NCBI GenBank assembly: GCA_905235825.1
Contig: CAJONH010000185.1
Coordinates: forward strand, 1 to 6,779
Length of the DNA: 6,779 nt
Direction: 5' to 3'
Source: Candidatus Gastranaerophilales bacterium
Lineage (GTDB): Bacteria > Cyanobacteriota > Vampirovibrionia > Gastranaerophilales > Gastranaerophilaceae
The notes below the pieces were generated by a model that ran no database searches, was not told the origin of the DNA, and was given only the letters and a program-made list of their open reading frames with translations. Made by a program: the position numbers and the translations under genes. This document shows positions 1-5,892 of the stretch, piece after piece (position 1 is the stretch's first letter; every line of letters starts with the position of its first letter).

Positions 1-216
1 CCAACTTCCAAAACCTTGTCTGCGTGGACTAAAGTCCACCCTACTGCTGCTATTTTTAAAATCATACTTCAACGGCAGTTTTTCTCCCGTATTAATATAA
101 AACAATTTAGCTAAATACAAAGGGTATTCTCTTTCATCTAAATTCTTTAGAAAATAGTAATCATAAGGCGGATTGTCTATATTATCTTTTTTTAATATTT
201 TTAAAATGTTTTTCAT
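1..216 (-). CDS. N-terminal part of an unidentified protein, possibly TupA-like ATP-grasp / surface polysaccharide enzyme (runs off left edge)
   Basis: An open frame of 72 codons starts at ATG 216-214 and is still open at base 1. An AAGAG-type ribosome binding site lies at about 225-230 with good spacing. The product begins MKNILKILKK and contains NLDEREYPLYLAKLFYINTG and EKLPLKYDFKN (residues 25-55). From memory, this kind of N-terminus precedes the TFNEKIQWLKL motif of TupA-like ATP-grasp or polysaccharide-modifying proteins, but that motif is not reached here. From residue 56 the sequence changes character (SSSRVDFSPRRQGFGSW), and this part is encoded by a GC-richer stretch containing a palindromic repeat. 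The conserved reading may therefore have been disrupted by a repeat insertion. Function is tentative; that a gene starts here is well supported. Confidence 0.55.
   Translation of the reverse strand, partial: MKNILKILKKDNIDNPPYDYYFLKNLDEREYPLYLAKLFYINTGEKLPLKYDFKNSSSRVDFSPRRQGFGSW
24..39. repeat. GTGGACT-AA-AGTCCAC palindrome (REP-like element)
   Basis: Perfect 7-bp arms (24-30 and 33-39) flank a 2-nt loop and would form a compact, GC-rich hairpin in an otherwise AT-rich window. It lies inside the minus-strand frame, where it is read as RVDFSPR. Short palindromes of this kind often form the core of dispersed REP-like repeats. Only one copy is visible here, so dispersed status is inference. 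Confidence 0.5.
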
Positions 217-335
217 GTATAAATCTCTTATTTAATTTAAATATAGCAATTAAATTTCTATTTTTCAAGAGTTTAAAGAAATTTAATTTACTTATTAATG
301 CATTTTATAGTTTATACAATTATAAAAGGTAAATT

Positions 336-662
336 ATGAATAACTTACAGCTATTTGGAAAAAGAATTAGAGAGTTAAGAAAAAATAAGTCGCTTACGCA
401 GGAGCAATTGGCAGAAATAATCGGACTTGATGTAAAACAAATAAGTAATCTTGAAACAGGAGGATGCTTTACTACAATGTCGACAATAGAAAAACTTGCG
501 ATATGTTTTAACTGTGAAATATCACAGCTTTTTAATTTTTCCCACCATAAAACAAAAGAGGAATTAGTGCCTGTTTTAATTGACAAAATAAACAATGCAT
601 CAGAAAAAGAAATACAATTAATAGCAAAAATTATAAATTATGTGACAGATAATTCTATATAA
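336..662 (+). CDS. XRE/Cro-CI family helix-turn-helix regulator
   Basis: This is a small (108 aa) cytoplasmic DNA-binding protein. Residues 6-66 form a classic HTH_3 domain: FGKRIRELRKNKSLTQEQLA, then GLDVKQISNLETG as the second helix-turn and recognition helix (about 30-42), then STIEKLAICFNCEISQLFNF as the closing helices. A short tail with KTKEELVPVLIDKI and EKEIQLIAKIIN (73-102) looks helical and may mediate dimerisation; no sensor or peptidase domain follows. The start is fixed by AAAGGT at 325-330, five bases before ATG. It is transcribed away from the partial gene on its left and ends 13 nt before the convergent 453-residue gene. Stand-alone regulators of this size, with the FTTMST-IEKLA stretch, seem common in gut Gastranaerophilales (recall). 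Targets are unknown, and nothing links it to the polyene genes beyond proximity. Confidence 0.9.
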   Translation: MNNLQLFGKRIRELRKNKSLTQEQLAEIIGLDVKQISNLETGGCFTTMSTIEKLAICFNCEISQLFNFSHHKTKEELVPVLIDKINNASEKEIQLIAKIINYVTDNSI

Positions 663-675
663 AACAGTAAATTTT

Positions 676-2037
676 CTATACCGTTTTTTGTGCTGCTTTT
701 GCAGCAAGTTCTTTTTCGTATTCCGTTCTTACATGAAAATCACTGCTGCCGTCTTGACGTTTATGCCTTGACTCATAGATGTATTTTGGGGCAAGATAAC
801 CGAGTGAGAAGCAGCAGGCTCCAATACTTAAAAATGTTGAAGCAACTTTTAAATTTCTTACTTTATTTAAATATTTTTTTATATCTGTTGAGTTTTTGCT
901 TAATTCTATATAATCATCCAAATTTTTTGCAAGCTCTTTCATTTTGTCAGGATCGATATATTTTCCGGTATCAATTTTTATATTTCCCGATTTATCCGTA
1001 ACTGTTTCAATAATTCCTGATTCTTTAGCCGCTTTTACCACCGTATGATTTTGATTTTTAAATATAAATTCATACAGTTTATTTGTATCTTTATTTTCAG
1101 CAAACTGTCTGCCGAAATCTTTAACCTGATTTTGCATTTCTTTATTCTTTAAGATATCTTCCGCCATATTGCCGGATAAAAACTGAGCATCAAGCGATAT
1201 AGGCATTTTTAAAAATTTTTGCGAGGCTGTTTCAAGACCCTGTTTTATTAATTTATCTGCACAATATACAAAAAACAGAAATGAACCTTCTTTAATTGCA
1301 TATTCTTTAAATTCACCGTCGGTTCTTGCATTTGAAAGTCTTTCTCCTGTTATTCCGACATCAAGTATAATCATATTTTTTACAGGATTTAACATAAATT
1401 CTTCGGCGACTTTTGCCGCAGAACCAAATGAAGGATTGTTTTTTGATTTTTTTGTATTCCCGAATTGTGTAAAATCGGCAAAAATATCAGGCTTTTTGTT
1501 GGCGGAACCGTTCTTATCGGGTTGTTCCGTTAATGAAGCTGCTTTCATTTTTTCATTAAATTCTTTTTCTATGTTGAGTCTTGTCATTTTTTGTTTCAGT
1601 TTTGTTAAACCGAAATATGAAAGCATCGTTAGTCCCATTGAAATTCCAAATTTAGCAAGGGCAAGAGCTTTGGTTTTTCCAACATTTTTGCCTGCATATT
1701 TCAATTCTTGCAATATTTCATCATTTGGAGCACTTTTTATTGCCAGATTAAGGTATTTTTTATCTTTAACAACTCTTACATCAATATCGGGAGATATACC
1801 TAATCTTGGAAATATTGTTTTATCTACCAGCTTTTTATAAAAAGGAATACCGAAAAGCCATATAGCACCGGTACCTACTTCGTCAACAAATCTGTCTTTA
1901 CCTTCAACACTGCCGCCTGCACCATAAGAAAAATAAGTATATCCTGTGCTGTTGAAAGTATCTTTTATTCCGAGCGGAATTTTAGAATCAGGAGAGCCTA
2001 ATTTAGATACAAGTTTGGAACCAAAATCTAAAGTCAT
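676..2037 (-). CDS. Conserved hypothetical protein with hydrophobic segments, 453 aa
   Basis: I do not recognise a named domain. The protein opens MTLDFGSKLVSKLG and has a Gly-rich GAGGSVEGKDRFVDEVGTGA stretch (about 40-59). Hydrophobic segments lie at about 56-70 (AIWLFGIPFY), 127-145 (AKFGISMGLTMLSYFGL), 251-265 (GSFLFFVYCADKLI) and 406-425 (ASTFLSIGACCFSLGYLAP). Lys/Glu/Asn-rich hydrophilic stretches separate them. There is no N-terminal signal peptide; peripheral or multipass membrane association is likely. The FPRLGISPDIDVRVVKDKKY block (about 77-96) resembles lineage-specific hypothetical proteins I associate with Gastranaerophilales, where several paralogues occur (recall, not verified). 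ATG 2037 is the first in-frame start after a TAG six bases upstream and has only a poor ribosome site (a G run about 11 nt away), so coupling to the small upstream ORF is plausible. It ends with TAG, convergent with the XRE gene. Confidence 0.8.
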   Translation of the reverse strand: MTLDFGSKLVSKLGSPDSKIPLGIKDTFNSTGYTYFSYGAGGSVEGKDRFVDEVGTGAIWLFGIPFYKKLVDKTIFPRLGISPDIDVRVVKDKKYLNLAIKSAPNDEILQELKYAGKNVGKTKALALAKFGISMGLTMLSYFGLTKLKQKMTRLNIEKEFNEKMKAASLTEQPDKNGSANKKPDIFADFTQFGNTKKSKNNPSFGSAAKVAEEFMLNPVKNMIILDVGITGERLSNARTDGEFKEYAIKEGSFLFFVYCADKLIKQGLETASQKFLKMPISLDAQFLSGNMAEDILKNKEMQNQVKDFGRQFAENKDTNKLYEFIFKNQNHTVVKAAKESGIIETVTDKSGNIKIDTGKYIDPDKMKELAKNLDDYIELSKNSTDIKKYLNKVRNLKVASTFLSIGACCFSLGYLAPKYIYESRHKRQDGSSDFHVRTEYEKELAAKAAQKTV

Positions 2038-2043
2038 GACCGT

Positions 2044-2115
2044 CTAAAGCCCCCATACCATGTTCATAAGATCCTGAAACTCTTTATTTAATATATATTT
2101 AATAAATTCGGACAT
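2044..2115 (-). CDS. Small upstream ORF (23 aa), possible leader peptide or N-terminal extension
   Basis: ATG 2115-2113 opens 23 sense codons ending in TAG (2046-2044); the product starts MSEFIKYILNKEFQDLMNMV and ends WGL. AGGT lies four bases before the start and GAGGT lies 13 bases before, so translation is plausible though spacing is not ideal. The peptide is amphipathic and protein-like rather than low complexity. The 453-residue gene starts six bases after this stop in the same frame (TAG, ACG, GTC, ATG). It could be a translationally coupled leader, a real microprotein, or the true N-terminus of the large protein split by an amber codon. It may also be chance, given its length. Confidence 0.4.
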   Translation of the reverse strand: MSEFIKYILNKEFQDLMNMVWGL

Positions 2116-2203
2116 TATTACCTGTTATACCTCACTACACTCTATATAAAGTTTCAAAGAAAAAATAAATTGACACCTTTTTTGTTTTTTTCTTATTTTT
2201 GTA

Positions 2204-2251
2204 AATTTATATAAACAATTTTATTGATTATATAGTCTATTTATATAAATT
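2204..2251. repeat. Perfect 12-bp A/T inverted repeat around the acyltransferase stop codon
   Basis: AATTTATATAAA at 2204-2215 is the exact reverse complement of TTTATATAAATT at 2240-2251, with a 24-nt spacer. The right arm lies in the last codons of the acyltransferase gene. No U-tract follows in the direction of minus-strand transcription, so it is not a standard intrinsic terminator. It could still slow 3' decay of the transcript or bind a protein. The stem is pure A/T and weak. Confidence 0.4.
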
Positions 2252-2977
2252 GTCAGTTATTATTTTTGTAAATTCCCGTTTAAAAGTTATATCATCAGAA
2301 TATTTATTTAGCAATTCTTCTGTTTTTATTTCCCCTAAAAAACTTAAATTATAAATAACAGGCTCTGATTTTATTTTATGTATCGGAGTATTTTTTGAAA
2401 GAAAATCATAGCTTGTATCTATTTGTATCATAGCTGTATTTTTTTTTGATTTTTGAGCAAGTAAAGCAGCTCCCTTTCTAATTTTAGGCTTTTCGTTTTT
2501 TTTATGACGTTCTCCCATTGGGAAAATTAAAACATTAAAGCCCGAATTAAGAATATCGACTGCTGTTTTTTCCCATTCATCAATATTTTTGGAATCAGAA
2601 ATAAACAATAAATCTGCCATGCCCTTAAAAAAAGGATTTCTTAAAATTTTTTCGGCAACAAAACATGTTGTATTTGGTATAATTGACATCAAAACAAGGA
2701 CATCTATATATGAAGGATGTGTTGAAACAATTATTGAATTTTTTATATTTTTTATTTCTTCAGCATTATTTATTTGAATTATTCTAACTGATTTTAAAAA
2801 AGCAGTAAAAATTTGCCACGATTTTTTTAATATACGTAAGCAAATTTTTAATTTTTTTTCACGATTTTTAATAAAATATTCGGGAAAAATTAAAACACAG
2901 TATCTTAATAATAACGCACCTATTCCAAAAATTCCAAAACTCATATAAAGAAGAAGAATTTTTACTATCCTAGTCAT
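2237..2977 (-). CDS. PlsC-like lysophospholipid/glycerol acyltransferase of the aryl-polyene cluster
   Basis: This 246-aa membrane-bound acyltransferase has one N-terminal membrane segment (about 5-33, KILLLYMSFGIFGIGALLLR), followed by a basic stretch (37-52) and a PlsC-type domain. The HX4D catalytic motif is HPSYID (His87, Asp92). An FVAEKILRNPFFKG block (106-119) corresponds to the substrate-binding motif II region. The usual FPEGTR motif reads FPMGER at 152-157: the Glu is Met and the Thr is Glu, which may change acceptor specificity. In APE clusters such enzymes are thought to move the finished acyl chain from ACP onto a membrane lipid or glycerol acceptor at the inner membrane; that role is inferred from context. 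Its ATG lies inside the last codons of the chain-length-factor gene (8-nt overlap, 2970-2977), so the two are co-translated. Base composition is extremely A/T rich, with an A9 tract on the coding strand (2439-2447). Confidence 0.85.
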   Translation of the reverse strand: MTRIVKILLLYMSFGIFGIGALLLRYCVLIFPEYFIKNREKKLKICLRILKKSWQIFTAFLKSVRIIQINNAEEIKNIKNSIIVSTHPSYIDVLVLMSIIPNTTCFVAEKILRNPFFKGMADLLFISDSKNIDEWEKTAVDILNSGFNVLIFPMGERHKKNEKPKIRKGAALLAQKSKKNTAMIQIDTSYDFLSKNTPIHKIKSEPVIYNLSFLGEIKTEELLNKYSDDITFKREFTKIITDNLYK

Positions 2978-3581
2978 TATTAATTCTTTCTAATATATAA
3001 TGAGCAGTTTCAAGTTTATTTGTATTTCCGTTAAAAAATGAAACAAAATCTTTTAATGTATATATGATTTGAGCCCCCTCAAACGGCTTTATTAAATACT
3101 TATCTGCCTGTGTATTTTTCTGTTTTGAAATATGTATACACAAAGAAACATAGTTATTGTTTTCAATATCGGAATATACAAATAAATTTTCCGAATATTT
3201 TGAAACACAGGCAGTTAAAATACCTGCAAAAATTGAATTAGTTCCGGCAGATAGTGCCGTATAAGGAACAGCTTTTTTTTCATTCATTAAAAAAGAACTT
3301 ACGGCATAATTATGAACAGAAGATGAAAAAACAGAAGGGGAAATTTCTTCATCAGTTGAATATTGTGCAATTATTTTTAAAAGACGCTCTATTTCTCCAG
3401 TTTTGGAAGAAAAAACAATATTTTGAATTTTTTCATTAAAGCACGAATATAAAGAAGCTGCACTTACTCTGTCCAATAAACTTAAACGACGGCGTAAAAT
3501 CGGATTAATAAAACTCAAATCGGCATTTTCAATGCCTTCTGTATATTTAATTTTATTTACATAAAACTCAATTAATTTCAT
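2970..3581 (-). CDS. apeC: Beta-ketoacyl synthase-like chain length factor (ApeC type)
   Basis: This 203-aa protein matches the beta-ketoacyl-synthase-like family (Pfam Ketoacyl-synt_2) that partners the ketosynthase in aryl-polyene systems. Visible family marks are PILRRRLSLLDRVSAASL (27-44), IVFSSKTGEIER (55-66), and the signature ISPSVFSSSVHNYAVSSFLM (80-99), followed by YTALSAGTNSIFAGILTA (107-124). No Cys sits where a ketosynthase nucleophile would be, and the His-His part of a thiolase fold is absent, so it should be non-condensing. In Xenorhabdus/E. coli APE systems the equivalent protein forms a heterodimer with ApeO and influences chain length. It heads a two-gene minus-strand unit with the acyltransferase. 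Its start lies 29 nt from the divergent ketosynthase start. The start lacks any Shine-Dalgarno sequence, but the N-terminus aligns with the family. An A8 tract (coding strand, 3273-3280) interrupts an otherwise normal frame. Confidence 0.85.
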   Translation of the reverse strand: MKLIEFYVNKIKYTEGIENADLSFINPILRRRLSLLDRVSAASLYSCFNEKIQNIVFSSKTGEIERLLKIIAQYSTDEEISPSVFSSSVHNYAVSSFLMNEKKAVPYTALSAGTNSIFAGILTACVSKYSENLFVYSDIENNNYVSLCIHISKQKNTQADKYLIKPFEGAQIIYTLKDFVSFFNGNTNKLETAHYILERINND

Positions 3582-3587
3582 GTTAAT

Positions 3588-3593
3588 ATTATA
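3588..3593 (-). promoter_or_regulatory. Candidate -10 box (TATAAT) for the minus-strand apeC unit
   Basis: A perfect TATAAT on the minus strand ends six bases before the apeC ATG, so transcription would start at or next to the start codon. This agrees with the lack of a ribosome binding site. No good -35 is present at 16-18 bp; the best is TACTCA. The box also falls within TGTTA-8 nt-TAACA (3581-3598), a possible operator shared by both divergent units. Confidence 0.4.
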
Positions 3594-3597
3594 TAAC

Positions 3598-3603
3598 AGG
3601 CGG
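3598..3603 (+). promoter_or_regulatory. apeO: Ribosome binding site AGGCGG for apeO
   Basis: AGGCGG matches AGGAGG at five of six positions and lies seven bases before ATG 3611. It supports that start and lies in the 29-nt gap shared with the divergent apeC. Confidence 0.6.
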
Positions 3604-3610
3604 GTTTAAA

Positions 3611-4750
3611 ATGAGTATAAATATTACTTCATATAATGCAATATGTAATCTGGGCAATGATATTGAAACGATATACAGAAAATCTCTGCAAGGATGTATT
3701 TGGGATTTTTGTTATTTGGATGGATATATAAAAAATAATTGGATATATGCCGGAAAAATTAATGCAAATCTTCCTGAAATCAAGGATAAAGACTATAATT
3801 TGCGATGTAACGGTATTATATTAAAAACAATAAAAAAATTAGAGGATAATATAGAAAATATAATTTGCGAATACGGAGAAAAAAATACTGCAATTGTAGC
3901 TGCGACAACTAATTCAGGAGTTGAAGAATTTGAAAAAACACATAATCCAAAACACTATGAACTCGCTAATCCTTCTGAATTTTTGCATAAATATTTAAAT
4001 TTAAAAGGATTTTATACAACCGTATCAACTGCCTGTTCGTCAGGAATAAAGGCTTTTTCGCTTGCCCGTGATTTATTAAACAATAATGCAGCCGAATGTG
4101 TGATTGTTGTATGTGTTGATACACTTGCAAAAGTTCCGTTATACGGTTTTAATTCTCTTGAAGTTCTCTCTAACAAACCTTCTCTGCCATTTGGTAAAAA
4201 TAGAACGGGCATGAATATAGGAGAAGCGTGCAGTATATTTATAATTGAAAAAAATGTTAAAAATACCGTTGAAATAATGGGAATAGGAGAAAGTTCCGAT
4301 ATATATCATTCCACAACTCCGGACCCTGATGCAAAAGAAGCTGTTAATGCAATTACACAAGCTCTCGAAGAAGCAAAAATAAAACCTTCCGAAGTTGATT
4401 ATATAAATGCACACGCAACAGGTACTATTGCTAATGATATTATGGAAGCAAAAGCAATAAACTCTGTTTTTGGAGAAAATATTCCCGTAAGTTCGACAAA
4501 ACCAATGACGGGTCATTGTCTTGGTGCTGCGGCAGGTATTGAAACTGCTCTTTGCTGTATGCTGCTTGATAATTTTAACGGTAAATTATACCCGCACATA
4601 TATGACGGAGAATATGACGAAACACTGCCTAAAATAAGACTTGTACAAAAAAATGAAATTTTTAAACAATGTGAAATATGTGTATGCAATTCATTCGGAT
4701 TTGGCGGCACTAATGCTATTTTAGTTTTGGGAAAACATAATGAAGAATAA
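3611..4750 (+). CDS. apeO: Beta-ketoacyl-ACP synthase, APE type (ApeO, condensing partner)
   Basis: This 379-aa KAS I/II-fold ketosynthase catalyses decarboxylative Claisen condensation of malonyl-ACP with an acyl chain. The nucleophile motif is STACSSG (139-145, Cys142). The two catalytic histidines are in NAHATGT (His268) and GHCLGAAAG (His302), with SSTKPMTGH providing the conserved Lys297. NSFGFGGTNA (360-369) is the C-terminal glycine loop. All active-site residues are intact, so it should be active. The N-terminal 60 residues are more divergent than in FabF (no canonical VVVTGxG opening), as expected for the APE clade, and the protein is slightly shorter than FabF. It leads the plus-strand operon, overlaps apeP by 11 nt, and sits next to the divergent chain length factor, its expected heterodimer partner. 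A housekeeping FabF/FabB role is less likely given this pairing. Confidence 0.9.
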   Translation: MSINITSYNAICNLGNDIETIYRKSLQGCIWDFCYLDGYIKNNWIYAGKINANLPEIKDKDYNLRCNGIILKTIKKLEDNIENIICEYGEKNTAIVAATTNSGVEEFEKTHNPKHYELANPSEFLHKYLNLKGFYTTVSTACSSGIKAFSLARDLLNNNAAECVIVVCVDTLAKVPLYGFNSLEVLSNKPSLPFGKNRTGMNIGEACSIFIIEKNVKNTVEIMGIGESSDIYHSTTPDPDAKEAVNAITQALEEAKIKPSEVDYINAHATGTIANDIMEAKAINSVFGENIPVSSTKPMTGHCLGAAAGIETALCCMLLDNFNGKLYPHIYDGEYDETLPKIRLVQKNEIFKQCEICVCNSFGFGGTNAILVLGKHNEE

Positions 4751-5165
4751 AGAATATCTTGAAAAAATTCTGCCTCATAAAGAACCTATGATATTAATTG
4801 ATGATGTTGTTGATTACTCGCTTGAGGGAAAATGGTTAAAGAGCAGTGTAACTATCGATGAAAACAGTCTTTTTTACGATAAAGACATTGAAGGAATTGA
4901 CGGAACAGTCGGCATTGAATATATGGCTCAAACAATAGGCTGTTATGCATATTACAGAAATAATTGCAGAGTTCCGAAATCGGGCTATTTACTCGGTACA
5001 AGACTTTACAATAATGCACTTAAAAAATTTTCTCTCGGAAAAAACTATTATATACTTGTCAAAGAAGTTTTTGTTGCCGAAATTTATTCTTTTGAATGTT
5101 TAATCTATAATGAAAAAGAAGAAGAAGTTTCAAGTGCAACAGTTAATGTTTATCAAGAGGATTGA
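4740..5165 (+). CDS. apeP: Hotdog-fold 3-hydroxyacyl-ACP dehydratase (ApeP)
   Basis: This 141-aa FabZ/FabA-related hotdog dehydratase would remove water from the beta-hydroxyacyl-ACP to create each trans double bond of the polyene. The LPHKEPMILIDDVVDY block (11-26) carries the catalytic His13. TVGIEYMAQTIGCYAYY (56-72) forms the central helix with acidic Glu60 and the MAQ motif. The GIEYMAQ form, rather than the PGV-EAMAQ of FabZ, is characteristic of ApeP-like dehydratases. A Glu-rich turn near the C-terminus (EKEEEVSS, about 125-132) is encoded by GAA repeats. The ATG overlaps the apeO stop region by 11 nt (4740-4750) without a strong ribosome site, so it is probably translated by coupling. 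A second dehydratase, ApeI in known systems, is not in the window. Confidence 0.88.
   Translation: MKNKEYLEKILPHKEPMILIDDVVDYSLEGKWLKSSVTIDENSLFYDKDIEGIDGTVGIEYMAQTIGCYAYYRNNCRVPKSGYLLGTRLYNNALKKFSLGKNYYILVKEVFVAEIYSFECLIYNEKEEEVSSATVNVYQED
5155..5160 (+). promoter_or_regulatory. apeQ: Ribosome binding site AAGAGG that fixes the apeQ start
   Basis: AAGAGG lies six bases before ATG 5167, within the last codons of apeP. It supports the start at MNKTVLITG over the in-frame ATG at 5110, which would add an unrelated Lys-rich 19-residue extension to an SDR protein. Confidence 0.8.
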
Positions 5166-5166
5166 A

Positions 5167-5892
5167 ATGAATAAAACGGTACTGATAACAGGTTCATCAA
5201 GGGGAATTGGGAAAGAAACGGCAATATATCTTGCTAAAAACGGTTTTAATATTGTTTTACACTGCAATAAAAATACGGACAAAGCAAAAGAAACGGAAGA
5301 AATTATAAAACAAGAAGGCAGAATTGTCCGTATACTCCAATTTGATGTAACAAATCGGGAACAATGTCGGGAAATATTAACTAAAGATATTGAAAAATAC
5401 GGAGCATACTACGGAGTTGTTGTAAATGCGGGAATTACAGCCGATAATCCCTTTCCGGCAATGGAAGATGCTGAGTGGGATAATGTTATTAATACAAATC
5501 TTGGCGGATTTTATAATACACTCCGACCTGTTATTCTTAGTATGATACAGCAAAGAAACGGAAGAATTGTTGCTCTGTCATCAGTTTCGGGATTAACGGG
5601 AAACAGAGGTCAGGTAAATTACAGTGCATCAAAAGCAGGCATAATCGGAGCAGTAAAAGCTCTTGCAAGAGAAGTCGCAAAACGTAATATTACCGTCAAC
5701 TGTATTGCTCCGGGGCTTATAGAGTCTGATATGACATCTGAAATTCCTGTAGACAAAATAAAAGAAATTATACCGATGAAAAGAGCAGGTACGGCAAAAG
5801 AAGTTGCAAGTGCAATAAACTATTTATTTTCTGATGATGCATCTTATATTACGGGTCAGGTTATATCAGTTAACGGAGGTCTTTATCTGTGA
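5167..5892 (+). CDS. apeQ: 3-oxoacyl-ACP reductase, FabG-like SDR (ApeQ)
   Basis: This 241-aa classical short-chain dehydrogenase would reduce 3-oxoacyl-ACP to 3-hydroxyacyl-ACP with NADPH between the ketosynthase and dehydratase steps. The cofactor motif is TGSSRGIG (8-15); Arg12 fits NADPH preference. FDVT (59-62) is the adenine-binding region and NAG is at 87-89. The catalytic tetrad is Asn111, Ser139, Tyr152 and Lys156 (YSASK, 152-156). APGLIESDM (181-189) and the C-terminal SYITGQVISVNGG (226-238) complete the FabG pattern, at normal family length. Only one base separates its start from the apeP stop, and its TGA overlaps the GTG start of apeR (GTGA). Sequence alone would also fit a housekeeping FabG; the position between apeP and apeR gives the ApeQ assignment. 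Confidence 0.92.
   Translation: MNKTVLITGSSRGIGKETAIYLAKNGFNIVLHCNKNTDKAKETEEIIKQEGRIVRILQFDVTNREQCREILTKDIEKYGAYYGVVVNAGITADNPFPAMEDAEWDNVINTNLGGFYNTLRPVILSMIQQRNGRIVALSSVSGLTGNRGQVNYSASKAGIIGAVKALAREVAKRNITVNCIAPGLIESDMTSEIPVDKIKEIIPMKRAGTAKEVASAINYLFSDDASYITGQVISVNGGLYL
5875..5880 (+). promoter_or_regulatory. apeR: Perfect Shine-Dalgarno GGAGGT for the GTG start of apeR
   Basis: GGAGGT lies in the codons for the final Gly-Gly of apeQ, eight bases before GTG 5889. It is the strongest ribosome site in the window and justifies a GTG start where no ATG is available. Confidence 0.85.

Noticed and set aside
292..320. TTATTA / TACAAT as the promoter of the XRE gene
   Set aside because: The -35 is poor (three of six) and the implied transcription start near 327 would fall inside the ribosome binding site.
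663..675. Bidirectional terminator between the convergent XRE and 453-residue genes
   Set aside because: The gap is 13 nt with no stem-loop; the nearby T6 run lies inside coding sequence.
2170..2198. TTGACA (2170-2175) on the plus strand as a promoter
   Set aside because: No acceptable -10 follows at normal spacing, and no plus-strand gene starts downstream for more than 1.4 kb.
2176..2200. T-rich stretch as an intrinsic terminator
   Set aside because: The T run is on the plus strand with no plus-strand gene ending nearby. For the minus-strand acyltransferase it is an A run and cannot act as a U-tract.
4139..4516. 125-codon minus-strand ORF and similar ORFs opposite apeO, apeR and the 453-residue gene
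   Set aside because: They are antisense shadows of genes with clear catalytic motifs. Their products are Cys/Phe/Ser-rich low-complexity sequences and no ribosome sites were seen.
5110..5166. Longer apeQ start at ATG 5110 adding a Lys-rich 19-residue extension
   Set aside because: It overlaps apeP by 56 nt. SDR proteins begin directly with the Rossmann strand, and ATG 5167 has a well-placed AAGAGG.
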